Assembly: GCA_026120035.1 (NCBI GenBank)
Contig: JALRME010000003.1
Coordinates: 1,302,001 to 1,366,000, forward strand
DNA length: 64,000 bases
Reading direction: 5' to 3'
Source of the DNA: Coleophoma eucalyptorum
Lineage: Eukaryota; Ascomycota; Leotiomycetes; Helotiales; Dermateaceae
The notes beneath the pieces were generated by a model. It saw only the letters and a program-made list of their open reading frames with translations. It made no database searches and was not told the DNA's origin. Positions 11,438 to 23,694 of this stretch are shown in pieces. Position numbers and translations under genes: made by a program. How positions within the stretch are numbered: the first letter of the stretch is position 1; every line of letters starts with the position of its first letter.

Positions 11438-12859
11438 TATTATGTTATTCTTTGTTAATCAGGATTGAGGTTGTTACGGGTTCCAAATGAAACCATCGAG
11501 ACCTGGCGTTATGTACTTATTGGTACTAAGATTAAGCATTCCATTGTTGTTTTGGTGAACAAGGAGCACCCAGCTCGATAAGAGCGGCGTATATCGATGC
11601 ATTCCACTGAGTAAGACACTATGGAAAGCATATGAATAGGGAACACTTTTCTTCGTATAAGGCCCTTTGTCCCACGGCTGAGCTTGGGGAAATACTTGGC
11701 AAAATCCTATAAACATCTAAATTGAGTTCTTCAACTATACCACACTTTCATAGCTATCACAGCTTTGGGATTCTTCTTTTGCATATCTGAAACATTGGGA
11801 AACTCAGTATCATGAAGGCCTAAGTATCAGCGCAACACTCTCACATGAGATGGAGACGAATAAAAGCATGAGAATTCCAGGCTACATTTCAAAAGTCATC
11901 TATTTATCGTACAGCGGCTGGCAACCGTATCCTGATATATAACCCCAACATAGAAGACCCAGGCTCAAGGATTGAAAAGGAGAACAGAAGACGGATGAGC
12001 TCGCACCACCTAGACAACCTAAAACTCCTGATTTAAGTGGTAGCTTGAGAGAGGAGTGTCGAATACCACCACAACACTCTTTAAGAATTAAGTATGATCG
12101 AAACCCTGTTTTTCCAGCAAGACCGCACTGGAGGACATAAAACATGGTTTCATTATTAAGAGCATTTGCCAAACCAACTGGCCTTGTGCATTACCAGGAT
12201 CGTGTTTCTGTAGCCAGATGGTTAGTAAGTCCCTCCAGAGTATCTGGCATAGAAGAGGCGACTAACTTGTGCTGCTTCTTCTTGACTGATCTGTGAGGTC
12301 ATTTCGCTGAGCTTCGATTGGAAGTGAGAAACCCCGGAGGGGACTCGTGGGAAGACGTGACCATCCCAACCAATTACGCAACTTGCGAATTCACAGCAGA
12401 ATATTTAGCACACGTTTAGCACGGTTCATGCACTTGGATTGTCATGGGCCGAGTCCCATACGCTGGCTTCGGAGCAAAATTGGCCTGCCAAAACCAATTT
12501 ACTATCACGCTTACTCTCCTTCAGAAACAATCCCATTCTGGTGGTGCAGACGATAGCATACGAAGCCCTCATAATCAAAGTATGTCGGTGAACATGATAT
12601 CCTCGCCAATATTTGCTTTGCCCGTGGGCTACATACGAGTCTCCGCAGCCGTCGTCCTCCAGGCGAAATGAAACACCTTTCTTATTCCACTCATTCAAAA
12701 TGACCACTTCCACAGACCAATGTGGCCTTTTCAAGTCTTGCCCAGGACTAAATCTTTGGAACCCTGTACCTTTAATCGGCGGTTATAGGTCCATTCTTGA
12801 ACAAGGCAACCAAGCAAGAGCAAAGTAGCGTGGCAGGGAACCACACAGCTCGCGGAATC
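11438..12859 (-). other. Gene-like relic or unrecognised multi-exon gene (minus strand)
   Basis: Several minus-strand segments look coding but cannot be assembled into a gene. At 12426-12770 an open frame reads RPHWSVEVVILNEWNKKG, then a GxSFRLEDDGCGDSYVAHG-like stretch with balanced composition. Around 12160-12340 there is a helical segment (SKLSEMTSQISQEEAAQ), a GTTAGT donor, a CTACAG acceptor and KHDPGNAQGQLVWQML. At 11474-11716 another frame reads QAQPWDKGPYTKKSVPYSY and PLLSSWVLLVHQ. The first segment begins only about 60 bases from the regulator's stop codon at 12860 and has no credible start codon, so the 5' end may be lost. It is either a decayed gene or a gene with unusual introns; no function can be assigned. 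Confidence 0.35.
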
Positions 12860-15214
12860 TCAACCAAAGAACTCGCCTGCAACGAGGGTCTCCCAAGGCT
12901 TTCCTGTCTCCCATACTCTTTCCATCAAGCTTCGGGCTTGATGAACTTGTGTCATACCCAGTCTTTCCACGTTCTTTATTCTTTCAAGAACATATGCTCT
13001 TTTGCTTTGTTCTTGAACATCACAGCCAGCGGTGAACATGGGAAACAGTAGACACGCTTCGGCGCTGCTTCCGGATCTGACTTTATACAGAGCACCCAGA
13101 ACTTCTCGTACCGCAGTCTGGACGTCAGGATGGGACGATATTTTACCGAGAAGCCGGCGATGAATGTGTATCATGCCAGCCCAGTGGAATGCTTCATTAG
13201 TTGCAGCCATCTCAAGGATATCCCACTGATAAGCTGCTTCATCTTTGGACTGAATATGATTGCATGGCTTTGCGGGATGCTGTCGAGAAACGTCGAGCTC
13301 TTTGAGTAAAGCTGTGGCAGAGGTTTCAATATCATCCGATGGCTGCCAATTTTCGTTTCCAACTCGTAGCCTGTCACAAGTCCGTGCAAAGTCTGCAATC
13401 TTTGCAAGTATACGGACACATCGGCCAGTAAACCCCAGTATACAGTCTATCTGATAGTCTTCTCGCTCATCAATCTCATAGTCCAGTATCCAATTGCTCG
13501 ACATATTTCCACCGCTCAAACTGCCGAGTACAGCCAGATAAGAAAACCAGGACCATAGAAATGAGGATACCTTTTCATCGCTCAAAACCCGACGATCACG
13601 TACCTTGCAGCGTGACGAGATAATCTGTCGTGCAGTGTCGAGATGCTTCTCCCAAGGCACTGCGACTCCAAAGGCTTTGGGCGAAACAATCTCCAGAGAC
13701 GTAAGCATCACAGCCGTTGCAAGATTAGAGTCAGAGACGATCATCTGCGGGTCACTCAAGGCTCGCCTAAGTGATGGAAATACATCCTGAACATACAAGG
13801 CAATTCGAACAGCGGGCTCCGGCTGTCGAAGGAGACGTGCCCGATGAGATGCAGAATATGCGAGTAGAAGGTTGAGAAGGTTAGGATCTGAAACAGCCAT
13901 TCGCGGAAGTATGGCCTTGAAAGGGTTTGAGGAACAGTTATGTGGGATTAAACAGTCTGCTGTATGGTTTATAAAGTGATGCTACTACGCGGTTAGTTTT
14001 ATTCCAGTCTGAAAATGAGTCCTTATTTGAGATACTCACAAAGTATAGCAAGTTCATAGGGTTTTCCAAGAGCTTTGCAGGCAAAGGTTCAAGCGTGCGA
14101 GGAATGGATATTGAAACAGGTTTATCGTAGTAACCTCCACTTTCGAAAGCAGTCTCGCTTCCAAAACCGAACTCTACTGGCTGGCTATCACCTTCGCTAT
14201 CCAGGATGAGCTCAAGATGATCTTTCGTGGACATTGGCGAAGAACCTGAGATAGCATTCATGTCATCGTTTTTCCCGACGTCCAAATCCTTGATGCCTCG
14301 GTCAACACCCCAAGTCGTTGTCTCGTCCTGTAGAGCTGGTGCCCATGATTGACTTGAATTGCTGCTGCCGAGAGCACGATCTTCCTTAGCTGGCATGCCT
14401 GGAGGACCAGAAAGAAGAGAGTTCACCGAAAGTCTTCGAAGACCAGGCGAATTTTGCGACGAGAGTGAGGGCCGGCCAGAATATGGCTTATAGCCATCAT
14501 CGCTGTGGCTAGATGGAGTTCCGACATTGCTGGGTGGTGCAGTGAGAGAGCCAATATCCGCTCCATAAGATGGAAATGATGTACAATTTGGCGGAGGCAT
14601 TGGAGGACTATATATAATATCCTGATCATTTCGGCTGCGCTTAGCAGGTCTTTCCAGAGAAGGCGTCGCCTTAGCATGGTAGCGCTCGTAACTCTGCGCA
14701 TAGCCCTGATCCACCTGTGCACGAATTCCACTGAATATTCCACCTTGATATAACGGTCCGGCTGAGCCAACAAGTGCTGGATCAATCATTGACATGTCTG
14801 GAGGTGCGGTGTGACTCCTCGAAGGACTTTGCCCAGTAGAGCCATTTTCGAAATCAGAGGGTGTGTTCACGCTCGCCGGCGCGATATCGATGCTAGAGCT
14901 TAGTCGGCTTGGTCCTACATTTATTATGCCAGCATTAAAATCGATCTGGCCGGAGCCCGGTGCGCTATCGAGCTTCTTCTTGCCTCGTCCTTCCCAATTT
15001 AACTTGATGCTGTAGTCGCACGTATCGCCCTGTTTCTGACAATTCACACAAGTCGGCCTTGCTTCGTCGCATTTCACTTTTCTACCTTTACAGGGCCTAT
15101 GTACATTCCCAAGTTAGCACAGGCATCGAACTTGTATGAAAATAGAAATTACCAGCATCCATTGCGGCTTCTCTTCTTCGGCTCTGGAGCTCCGGGTTTC
15201 TTTGGCCGTGGCAT
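12860..15214 (-). CDS. Zn2Cys6 transcription factor with Fungal_trans_2-like domain
   Basis: Three exons, complement of 15153-15214, 14040-15096 and 12860-13981, give 746 residues. The protein starts MPRPKKPGAPEPKKRSRNG. The binuclear cluster is split by intron 1: GCWPCKGRKVKCDEARPTC, then VNCQKQGDTCDYS, which supplies the six cysteines. SIKLNWEGRGKKK follows, a linker seen in several filamentous-fungal regulators. Residues 80-350 are Ser/Pro-rich and probably disordered. The C-terminal half, from NLLYFHHFINHTADCL, fits the Fungal_trans_2 (PF11951-like) body: PFKAILPRMAVSDPNLLNL, the SASHRARLL helix and a TGRCVRILAKI segment. Intron 2 has a strong GTGAGT donor and a CTAAC branch site. It should act in the nucleus as a pathway-specific or metabolic regulator; the target is unknown. 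Confidence 0.88.
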
Positions 15215-15651
15215 TCTCCGCCGCTGGACCTCGTAGTTCTGGATCTGTAGATCGTGAAATCCTTCTGCACTGACATATCTCCAGCGTTCTGCTAGTAACC
15301 AAAAGCGTGAAAGATGAGTGTTTTCTCTAGAATTAAAGGCGCGGGGAAATTCAAGAAGCCTTGCTAATCGCGTTTGGACGAGACGATAACGCTAAAGAGG
15401 GAAAGTAAGATAGTCGGGTATTTCGTCTGACACCCGCTTAGTTCCTGACCGAGGGTTAGGCATTCTCGCCTATGTACCTTCAACCCGTATCATTCATTAT
15501 CAGCCAGGGCAAATAGGAGGCCTTATCGTACCACTGACATTTCGGGGAATCGCCAGTCCGCCACGTTCAAGATGCCATGTTTTCATCAAGGCTGTAAATT
15601 TTATTGAGTAATTCATTATTTAGTATATTTTGCTTGCGCTCCAAGCATTAT
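15215..15651. other. Short intergenic region
   Basis: This is the promoter side of the Zn2Cys6 regulator and the 3' flank of the WD40-cyclophilin gene, both on the minus strand. AT-rich sequence near 15595-15655 (AATTCATTATTTAG) probably holds polyadenylation signals of the upstream gene. Nothing else is seen. Confidence 0.45.
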
Positions 15652-17608
15652 CTACATAACCTCAATGCTAAGAATTTTGATATCCTCCTCAGGTTTCTCC
15701 TTGTAGGCTCTGGCATTTTCAATTCTGTGAACAACATCCAAGCCTTGAATCGCTCTGCCGAAGATCGTGTGCTTGTTATCTAGCCAAGGCTACACCCGGG
15801 ATTAGCCTCGTATTCAAAGAGGGATTTGGGGGAACTTACAGTCTTCTCAGTCGTGATGAAAAATTGACTACCGTTCGTATTCGGTCCAGCATTTGCCATA
15901 CTGACCGTATACGGTTTATCGTGCTTCAAGGTACTAAATTCGTCTCCAAACTCTTTACCCCAAATACTTTCTCCACCAGTCCCATCCCCTAATGGGTCAC
16001 CGCACTGAATCATAAATTTCCTGATCACTCTGTGGAAGATGGTATTGTTGTAATAGCCCTGTTTCGAATGAGTTACGAAGTTCTCCACTGCCTTCGGGGC
16101 AGCATCTGGGAAGAGTCGAATATGAATATCTCCATAGGATGTATGGATGATGGCTGCTGTTCCGGTTTCTGCAGTCTTTGCCTCTACTGCTTTCCTTGCG
16201 CTTGTCGTAGGCTTCTCATTTTGAACATCTCTTTCAGATTTGGAGATCTCTTCGTCGTTCGTAAACATGTAAAAGCGAACTTTTCCAACACCAGTGGCGA
16301 TTACAATCGGATCCCTAGTCTCGGACTGTTGCAACAGGGGATTATTTGACGCTGCCATAGCTACTGTTGTAATTCCTTTCTTCTGCGGTTGGCCTTGGTA
16401 TATGGCTATGTTCAGAGGCCTGAAACTCTCATCTTTGCCATACACCTTCACAATTCGATTCGTGTATGTATTCAGGACTTTTGTGCCGAACATCGAACCA
16501 TAAATAATGAAATGCCCAGTCTCGTCGAATATTACGTTCGCCTTATTCCGCAGCGCTGGGCCATCGATTTCCCTTTCAGTGGCCAGGCGTCGTCCAAATT
16601 CAACATCTTCCAGCTTTTGAAGCCCAGTGCCTGCTTGCTGCATTTCTTCAATTATTTGCAGAGACTCGTCATAGGTTCTGTAGAGCTTTCCAGTTGGAAA
16701 GTCGAATATCCGCACCTTACGATCTGGAAATGAGAATGTTGCGAATTGGTGTCCTGAAGGAGAGATCGTGAGGGTTGTTGGAGAGCACTTTGCTTTCTTA
16801 AACTCAAAAAGGTTTGTAGAGCTCTTGTATTCGAATACGTTGTCTGGCTTCTCATAGTTCCCCCCTGGCCTCCAATATTCAATCATTCCATTCTCGTCTG
16901 CCGAAATGACGCAGTCATAGGCATCATTGAAAGCCATCAAAGAAACGACGCTTCGATGAAGCCCGGTAATGGTATGAACAGGATCTTGGTTTTCACCCCT
17001 GCCATCGTATATCCTTACATTATGATTGACTTCATCTGAAACCGCAAGCAGCGGCAAACTAGCACCACGTTTGTGTATCCAGCAAATGCACTTCGGCGTG
17101 AACTCGAGGCTCAGCATAGACAACAAATCAAACGTAATAACATCAAAGATCTTAATTGTCTTATCTGCGCCAGCGGTCGCAAAGCTGCGCCCGTCTGCGC
17201 TTACAGACACGCTCTTGATCTCGCCAACATGCGCCCGAAACTCTTTCACAAACTCAATCCCTTCTGAGCCCTTCTTCCAGAACTTCACTACGCCATCAAC
17301 AGAGCTTGTGATTAAGAAATCCGTTAAAGGCGTCATGGTGACAAAGGACAACTGCTCCTTGTGCATCAGAGACTTCGAATATCGCGCAGACGTAGGAAGC
17401 GCAGATATGTAGAGCTTCTCGTAGGGCAGGACTCGACGTTTCTTCTTTGGCGCCGCAGCAGAAGGGAGCTGTGGTCCCATGTCATCGTCGGAGGAGGAGT
17501 CTGGTCGTCAGTCAATATAGTATCCAGGTGTGGAAATCCAATGCGCTTACCATCTTCAACAGAGCGACTCCTCTTGTTGGACTTGACTGCGAGTTCTTCT
17601 GCAGACAT
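15652..17608 (-). CDS. cyp15: WD40-repeat peptidyl-prolyl cis-trans isomerase (PPWD1/Cyp15 type)
   Basis: Three exons, complement of 17551-17608, 15840-17500 and 15652-15789, give 618 residues. The N-terminus has an acidic stretch followed by [19 protein letters not shown], with a basic nuclear-type signal. Residues 60-350 contain WD-type repeats ([47 protein letters not shown]). After a charged linker, the cyclophilin domain (about 455-618) begins [18 protein letters not shown]. It keeps [31 protein letters not shown] and, in the last exon, the [13 protein letters not shown] segment with the cyclosporin-binding Trp. Catalytic Arg and Phe are present. PPWD1 proteins associate with spliceosomes and isomerise Xaa-Pro bonds. 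Domain order and length match the Aspergillus/Botrytis Cyp15-type family. Confidence 0.95.
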
Positions 17609-18785
17609 GTTGTGGTTTGTGTTTACGGATTGAAAGGGTGTGAGGCTGAGGTTGTTGGCTGGAAGAATTTCAGAGCTGCGACAAGGCTGAGTTCAACACT
17701 AGCGCAAGCACTAGCGTCGGCGTCTGCCTTGCTGGAACCAAAGGTAGCGAATCCTCTGATTTCGATACCGCCCCTCAACAAGTACTTCATACAGTTGTAC
17801 AGTAGTAATGAAGGCAACGAACAGGGAATCTCATTTCTTAAATTCTGTTTTTGGAGGCTTTCAATCTCTAGGGGCACAACACCATTTTTAGGTTATTTAG
17901 CTTACTAGTTGTAAAGCTATAAAACTACTAACTTATCATTTTTAAATCTCACTCAAACAGTCTAATGTGCTTTTATTTTGCAGTTTAAAATTCTCTTTTA
18001 CAATTGAGTCTGAGGAATATCTAGCTTAGTTGTTTGAATTTAATCTATCTTTACTGATTTACACAATGTGTGCTTCTAGATTATTTAATGTATGGAGGTG
18101 CTCGAAGACAAGAATCAATAAAGATAAGTGGCCGCTCTTCTTTAACTATATAAGCACCTTGCATAGCTAGTGCACCTGTTCCCTTGTCCTAAATATAAAC
18201 TCCCTTTGAGACTGGTTACAATATATACTTTCTGGTTTGATTTCCTTTAATATTCCCTTTTCATCTATTTCGGTATATTTATTTAGGTCTCTAAATAGTT
18301 TGGTACGGTAGGGCTTGATCATTTATAGGGATAACTATAGAAATCTTCAAGTGCTAATATGCCTCTTTGGAACGCGAATATGCTTTTATTAACTTACGAC
18401 TTACTTGTATTAGTTATATCGCATGACTCTTGTCTCAATAAGCATGTTTTTGAAAAGAGTTCTTGTCAGGAGCAAGGGTCAGGCGATTCATATCACAATG
18501 TACATAGCTGAAAACGTATCGCTCTTGTACGCTACGATTATATCAATCAGGTAGAAAGAGTCAGTCATTTTGTGAACATCAAAATAGATATTGATTGTGA
18601 TTATGTACAAGAAAATATCTGGGTCTCAGAGAGAAAAATGGATACAGAATCGAAGAATGTATTTTGTGAGGCCTGACCTCCCTTCCCCTTGTGCCTGCTC
18701 TTTTGATGTCTCTCGACTGCTCTCTTAAATTGAGAGATGTTGGATGAGACGGGAAGAGTCAGAGAAGTATTTGCATAGAATGCAT
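17609..18785. other. AT-rich intergenic region
   Basis: This holds the promoter of the WD40-cyclophilin gene near 17609-17900 and the 3' flank of the polygalacturonase gene. Sequence from 17900 to 18600 is markedly AT-rich with many TA and TTT runs and no usable open frame. It may be decayed repeat DNA, but no repeat partner is visible within the window. Confidence 0.5.
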
Positions 18786-20100
18786 TTAGCAAGAAGCGCC
18801 AGAGCCGCTTGGGATGTTCTTGCAAGCGGAGCTCTTCTTACCACCGGTGACGGAGATGGAGCTCCACTTCCAGTTGGAGCAGGATCCAGAACCGCAAAGA
18901 ATGTAGACATCAGTTCCAGAGCTGGCGACGGTACCCTTAACGTTGGAGAGAGTGAGGCCGGTAATTGGGACACCAGTGGTTGGGGTTCCAGTTGGGGAGC
19001 CGTTCTTGTAATCTTGCTGGATGACAATACCGTACTTGGCGATGTTGGAGAGGGTGATATCCTTGTAAGTAACGCCTGAGACGGATCCAGTAGCACCAGA
19101 GACGGTCTTAATGCGGACACCGTTGTCAGAGTTCTTAATAGTGTTGCTGGAGATGGTGACGGTCTTGACAGTGTTGTCACTGCGTCCACCAACAGATCCA
19201 ATAGAGAGACCGTGGCCTCCGTTGCAGGTTCCTCCAGTGAAGGAGATATCAGTTCCAGAGTTGATGGCCAAGCAATCATCTTGGTTGACACTTGATACGA
19301 CCGTTAGTTCATGCGTTGTATGATAGATGCATTCAGGAACGATTAGCACTTACATGTTAGCACCAGAGATGTAGACACCAGTGGAGCTTCCAACATCGAA
19401 AGCATCGGTGTTGTGGCCCTTGCTGGCACCATTGGCGTTGTTCATAGTGATACCGGAAACGGTGAGGGAGGTGGCACCGTTGATGCTCATGAGTTGGACT
19501 GGAGAATCCTTGAAGTTAAGGCCAGTGATGGTAGAGCTCTTCAAGCTGTGGGCGTAGAAGAACTTGGGCTTGGTCTTTCCTCCGTTGGATCCCTTTGAGT
19601 CCCACCATCTGGCACCGTTACCATCGATAACATGGCCGGATGCACCAGAAACGGTGATGGAAGTACCAGAAACGGAAATGAGAGGTCCGGACCATTCTTC
19701 GTAGCCGAAGGTGGTGGTTCCTTCGAAGATGACCTTGGTGCCAGAGTTCAATCCAGTAAGGTCAAGAGTTGTGCCAGCTGGGACAACAACGTTGCTGAGG
19801 GTAATGGTGGAGCAAGACTTCTTGGACTTGATGGCAGTGGCAGCGCTGGTGAAGGTACAGCTTGCGCGGTCCTCGAGCTTTGCAACCTATAACATTGATT
19901 ATTAGCTTTGACCTTTCTTCACTGGCGAATACTATGTGGCAAGGTCTTCCCGGTGACTTAGTATCTCTAAAATACCAAGCCAGTATATTGGGATACAACC
20001 ATAGCCGGGGGGGTAGACGTACTGGTGCGACAGCTGGCGCAGCGGCGACCAGAGATGCGGATGCAGCCAAAAGGCTGAGTAAGGCGGATGCGTGAACCAT
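18786..20100 (-). CDS. Secreted endopolygalacturonase (GH28)
   Basis: Three exons, complement of 20023-20100, 19354-19886 and 18786-19290, give 371 residues. Exon 1 is essentially the signal peptide ([20 protein letters not shown]), followed by a short propeptide ending LEDR before SCTF. The GH28 right-handed beta-helix signatures are complete: GHNTDAFDV (D187), [12 protein letters not shown] (D208, D209), [12 protein letters not shown] (H230) and RIKT (R263, K265). These are the catalytic and substrate residues of endo-acting enzymes. Cysteines fit the usual disulfide pattern, including the C-terminal ones around [11 protein letters not shown]. The enzyme cleaves alpha-1,4 bonds in homogalacturonan of plant cell walls. 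Similar enzymes in Botrytis and Sclerotinia are secreted virulence-associated pectinases. Intron 1 is 136 bases, longer than others here. Codon use favours C-ending codons, consistent with high expression. Confidence 0.95.
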
Positions 20101-20803
20101 GGTGATAATGAATGTGTAAAAGAACGGAATTTTTCAGATTTGAGTGGAAGGATTTAGATGCACGTAATGACAACGGCTTAGAATAGACTTGTGAAAAGAA
20201 GGTGATGAAGAATGAGAATCTCTTGGATCTTGTCCTAAGAGCTTTCCAAGACGGGAGAACAAGCTTCTATTTGTACTTGGCTATGCTACCAAGTCTCTTG
20301 GATGAAGATCAAGACATCAGATGAGAGGGACCCGCTCAGATGAGAGGACCATCTCAGATGTTCCCATAAATTCTTCCGTCTTGGAAGCCGCTGCCACCGA
20401 ATCAGTAAAACCGGCCGCAGAGGCGGTGGATCATTGGAAGACAAGGGGCAAACTCACGAAGTTCGTCCAAATGAAGGGAATCATCAGATTGTGGGTGAGG
20501 ATCCAGGGTGAAGTCCACTGAGGTGCTTACCCATTTCAGCATAGCCTGGCTGTCACTGCAATATATCCCAGGCCAGCCACGAGAGTAGCCTCATGAATCA
20601 TGATCATACCATTAGTCCAAATCTATCCGTCATTGACGGCATCATATGAGGAACCGCTCTGAATGCCGGGTACTAAATTGTTGTTTGGAAGTAAATCACT
20701 GTGACATGCCACTTAAAATTACCACAGGCATCAACGAAGTAAAGCTCGGGGTTGCAGTTTTGACGCTTGGTGGTGATTAATGAGCTTCTGGAAACCATGA
20801 ATC

Positions 20804-20819
20804 TAAGCTTATAAGCTTA
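20804..20819. repeat. 16-bp perfect palindrome
   Basis: The sequence TAAGCTTATAAGCTTA equals its own reverse complement. It contains two HindIII-like hexamers. It may be a chance feature of AT-rich DNA or a dimeric protein-binding site. Confidence 0.7.
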
Positions 20820-21854
20820 TGTGCTTTTCCGGTTCGATCCCGAAAACAGCTCCAGAATGTTTCATTTTACGCTCGTTTCAGATACAGCGAACAACGAGAA
20901 GGGACAGATGGGAGATTAAACCCCGGAAGTTGGGAAATGCAACTGGACGTCCACTTGTGGTGCCAGGACATAATCAGCCAGGGTGGTTAAGCTTGATTTC
21001 TAAATTGGCCACAACAAATGGCCGACGTTATATCCCGGGCTCCGAGGCCAACGACGATTACCCGCTCGTATAGCCTCAGGGTGGATGGTCCGGTAGGGGA
21101 TGGCATACTTTACGGCATATATAACACAATCTCAACCACTCTATACTGCTAGAGTGGCTGAACACCCCATTATTCGTGCCGATTTGGATATAATCCTGAG
21201 GGAATCCTTCGGTTGTAGAGCATTGATTGTTAGTGTTGAATGGGGAAAGACATTTGGTGACCACGCTCCCATGCTCTCCAATAGCACAGCGTACAGCCTC
21301 ACAGCCAGCGTAGAGCCTCCGGTTAGCGAGTCGAATTAAGCTTCAATACGGACCAATAAACTTCCAATGGATATATAAGATAGATCAGGTGTTGCCTTGG
21401 ATGAGAGCGTCGCGCGTACTATGATTTTCCAATCGATATCGCGAAGGATCCGAGGTGGAGATATTGCCTAAGGTAAGTAACTTGCTCTTTGCTTCTTGGG
21501 TGGCATGCCTCGACCCATGTGTACGAAAAAAACGAAAAGTTGACAGTGTCGAGTAGATTACAAGGACCATGTGCCGTATGCCAGTTGCCAAGTGCCAAGT
21601 GCCAAGTCTTAATTCTACATCTGGATGGGTCGGCCGTCCATCCGATTACCAAAGTCTGTGCTCGCCGAAATCACAATCCGTATTTGACATTCAGGGAATT
21701 CTCGCTACTTTCCTACCATCATGCAAGGCCTAGACTGGGCTGTGAAGGAAGGTTGAAGATGTTTTTGCGGTCTTCTCCTTTTCAAGCCCTTCAGCAGTCT
21801 TCAGCATTATGATTGAGCAAAGCATTCCAAGTCCGCAACAAGGATTCCACTGCC

Positions 21855-21979
21855 CTCCCCTCTGAAGACTATGAGTAGCAGTTATATGACAGCGACATCC
21901 AAAATCATTCTCCCCTCTGCAGACTATGAGTAGCAGTTATATGAAAGCGACATCGAAATTCATTCTCCCCTTTGCTGAC
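21855..21979. repeat. 55-bp tandem repeat, about 2.3 copies
   Basis: Units begin at 21855, 21910 and 21965, each opening with CTCCCCT(C/T)TG. Units 1 and 2 share nearly all of GACTATGAGTAGCAGTTATA and differ at only a few bases; unit 3 is truncated after about 15 bases. The near identity implies a recent local duplication. Confidence 0.9.
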
Positions 21980-22540
21980 TGGCGCCGTGTCCACCTGGTG
22001 CCGTACATATAAACCGGTGCAGATGTGGCCGTCCATCTGTGCCTGAATAGGAATGAATCTCAACTCGGAAACACTGGAAACATTTGGAACTCTTGTGATT
22101 TCGTGGGGAGGTGCCAAGATGAGAGATCTTCCACCACTCTCAAGCATCGCCGAGGGAAACGGAAGGGAAATGGGGCCGTTGGCATCTTCAGTGACATTCC
22201 ACAACTCTGTGGGGGCGTTTTGATGAAAGTGTTTTCGCATCTGCCGTCTTGGCCAAGTAGTTGTCGACGATAACTTCTCCGTAATCAGACAGTTGAGACT
22301 CACTTGAATGTGGTATGTGTGCAAATATTTACGAGTCCGCGATTGAGTACAGGAGATGCTCTCGTGACTTGGGAGAGCTCCAATTTTAGATCTCAACACA
22401 ACAATCCAGTAGTGGCACGTGGGCCTTGAACAACCAGGCTCGCTAGAGCTCAAACTGCGGCGACTCTCCTGAGTGCAGGGAGATGAGACAAGGTGGAGAG
22501 ATGGAAAGAAGGCTGAATTGAATATCCACTGTTTGTTTCG

Positions 22541-22560
22541 ATTGATTGATTGATTGATTG
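22541..22560. repeat. ATTG tetranucleotide microsatellite
   Basis: Five perfect ATTG units run without interruption. Such tracts are prone to slippage and often vary between isolates. Confidence 0.9.
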
Positions 22561-23694
22561 AAGACAAATAAAACCGACTACTCTCACTCTACACATTTTG
22601 TGCGAACATGACGAAGCAAGGCTTTCGTCCTGTGTGCCCCAAAAAAGGCGACGGTTCTGGGGTTTGATTCGTTGGTCCCATCAATACCAAGACTTACGAG
22701 ACATCACGATACACGATAGCCGTCTTGGACTGCTAGCGCTATCGTCCGACTTCTTCCCCCAAGGATTTCGAAGATTCCATAGACTTGTCGTGTCGTGTCT
22801 TGTCTTATCTTATTTATGTGCTTGTTCATGTCAGTCAAAGGTAGGCCTGTCAGGTCAACAATTGAGTTGACTGGATGCGTATGTCATGCGACACCTTCTC
22901 CCTCAAAAGTTTGTTTCGAAAGATCGAAAATCATCCTGCAGAGGCTTGGTAATCGGTAAGCACGACCCAACTTTCTGAATAGAATTCGATGATGTCTACT
23001 GGTCTGCTGGACTGTATCGTCTACGTTGCCATACAACTCCGGATCAGTGTCCAGCAACCTGAGTTGTCCCTGTACGGCTGCGATTATCAGACAGTGCTGA
23101 GGCTTTTGAGGCCTTCGTCCCCTCATGAACAGGGTCAGAGCTGCACGTCCACTTGTGGTGAATATGGTTGCACCAATTGCTAGCGACGCATGAAGCGCAA
23201 AGCCGCGCCCAGCGTTTTATCGACATCTCTCAAAACTCTCGTCTTTTCAAGCACACTCAGCTGTCCACTTCTACCCTCAATTGAGCTTTCGTGGATATGT
23301 TGGTAGTCTTTTAGTCCCATTTTAGTCAATCACAGTCTCCCTTCTGCGCTGTGCTTTAGAATATTTTGCACATCATATTATATCGCTTGCTTCGCTATGT
23401 CCTATTCTGGTCACCACATATCGCATGTCTAGCTCTGCAACGCTGTTCGTTGCACACCGTAGTTGAGTGTTTACTCGCCGGATCCACAGCATTGATCTTC
23501 GCGGGGCCGCAGCACAGTATATGCTTAATGGGATACCCGCACAACCTTTCAATCCCATCAACCAGCTGGCTGCGTTGCTTCACGTACAGTGCTACCTTTA
23601 ACTCTGAGAGTTCTTTAAACATAATTTATTTTGTTCGGTAGCTAGGTCCCAGTATTCTCTAGCTCTATCGATTATACCTCTACAAGTCTTCACG

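Larger units (their letters stand above)
20101..23694. other. 3.6-kb intergenic region with local repeats
   Basis: This lies between the divergent polygalacturonase (minus) and MFS transporter (plus), so it contains both promoters. It holds a 55-bp tandem repeat (21855-21979), an ATTG microsatellite (22541-22560) and a 16-bp palindrome (20804-20819). A minus-strand frame at 21905-22567 is open for 220 codons but overlaps the tandem repeat and shows no domain. No gene is supported. Confidence 0.5.

Noticed and set aside
17447..17908. 153-codon plus-strand frame at the 5' end of the WD40-cyclophilin gene
   Set aside because: It is antisense to exons 1 and 2 of a clearly recognisable gene and has no protein-like features of its own.
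18725..19291. 188-codon frame on the minus strand over the polygalacturonase gene
   Set aside because: It is a shifted-frame shadow of the GH28 exon, caused by its biased codon use; the real frame has all catalytic residues.
20825..20850. GGTTCGATCCC, a match to a tRNA B box
   Set aside because: No A box, anticodon arm or paired acceptor stem can be placed upstream at the correct distance.
21905..22567. 220-codon open frame on the minus strand
   Set aside because: It overlaps the 55-bp tandem repeat and the ATTG microsatellite, starts inside the ATTG run, and has no domain-like pattern. It is probably chance.
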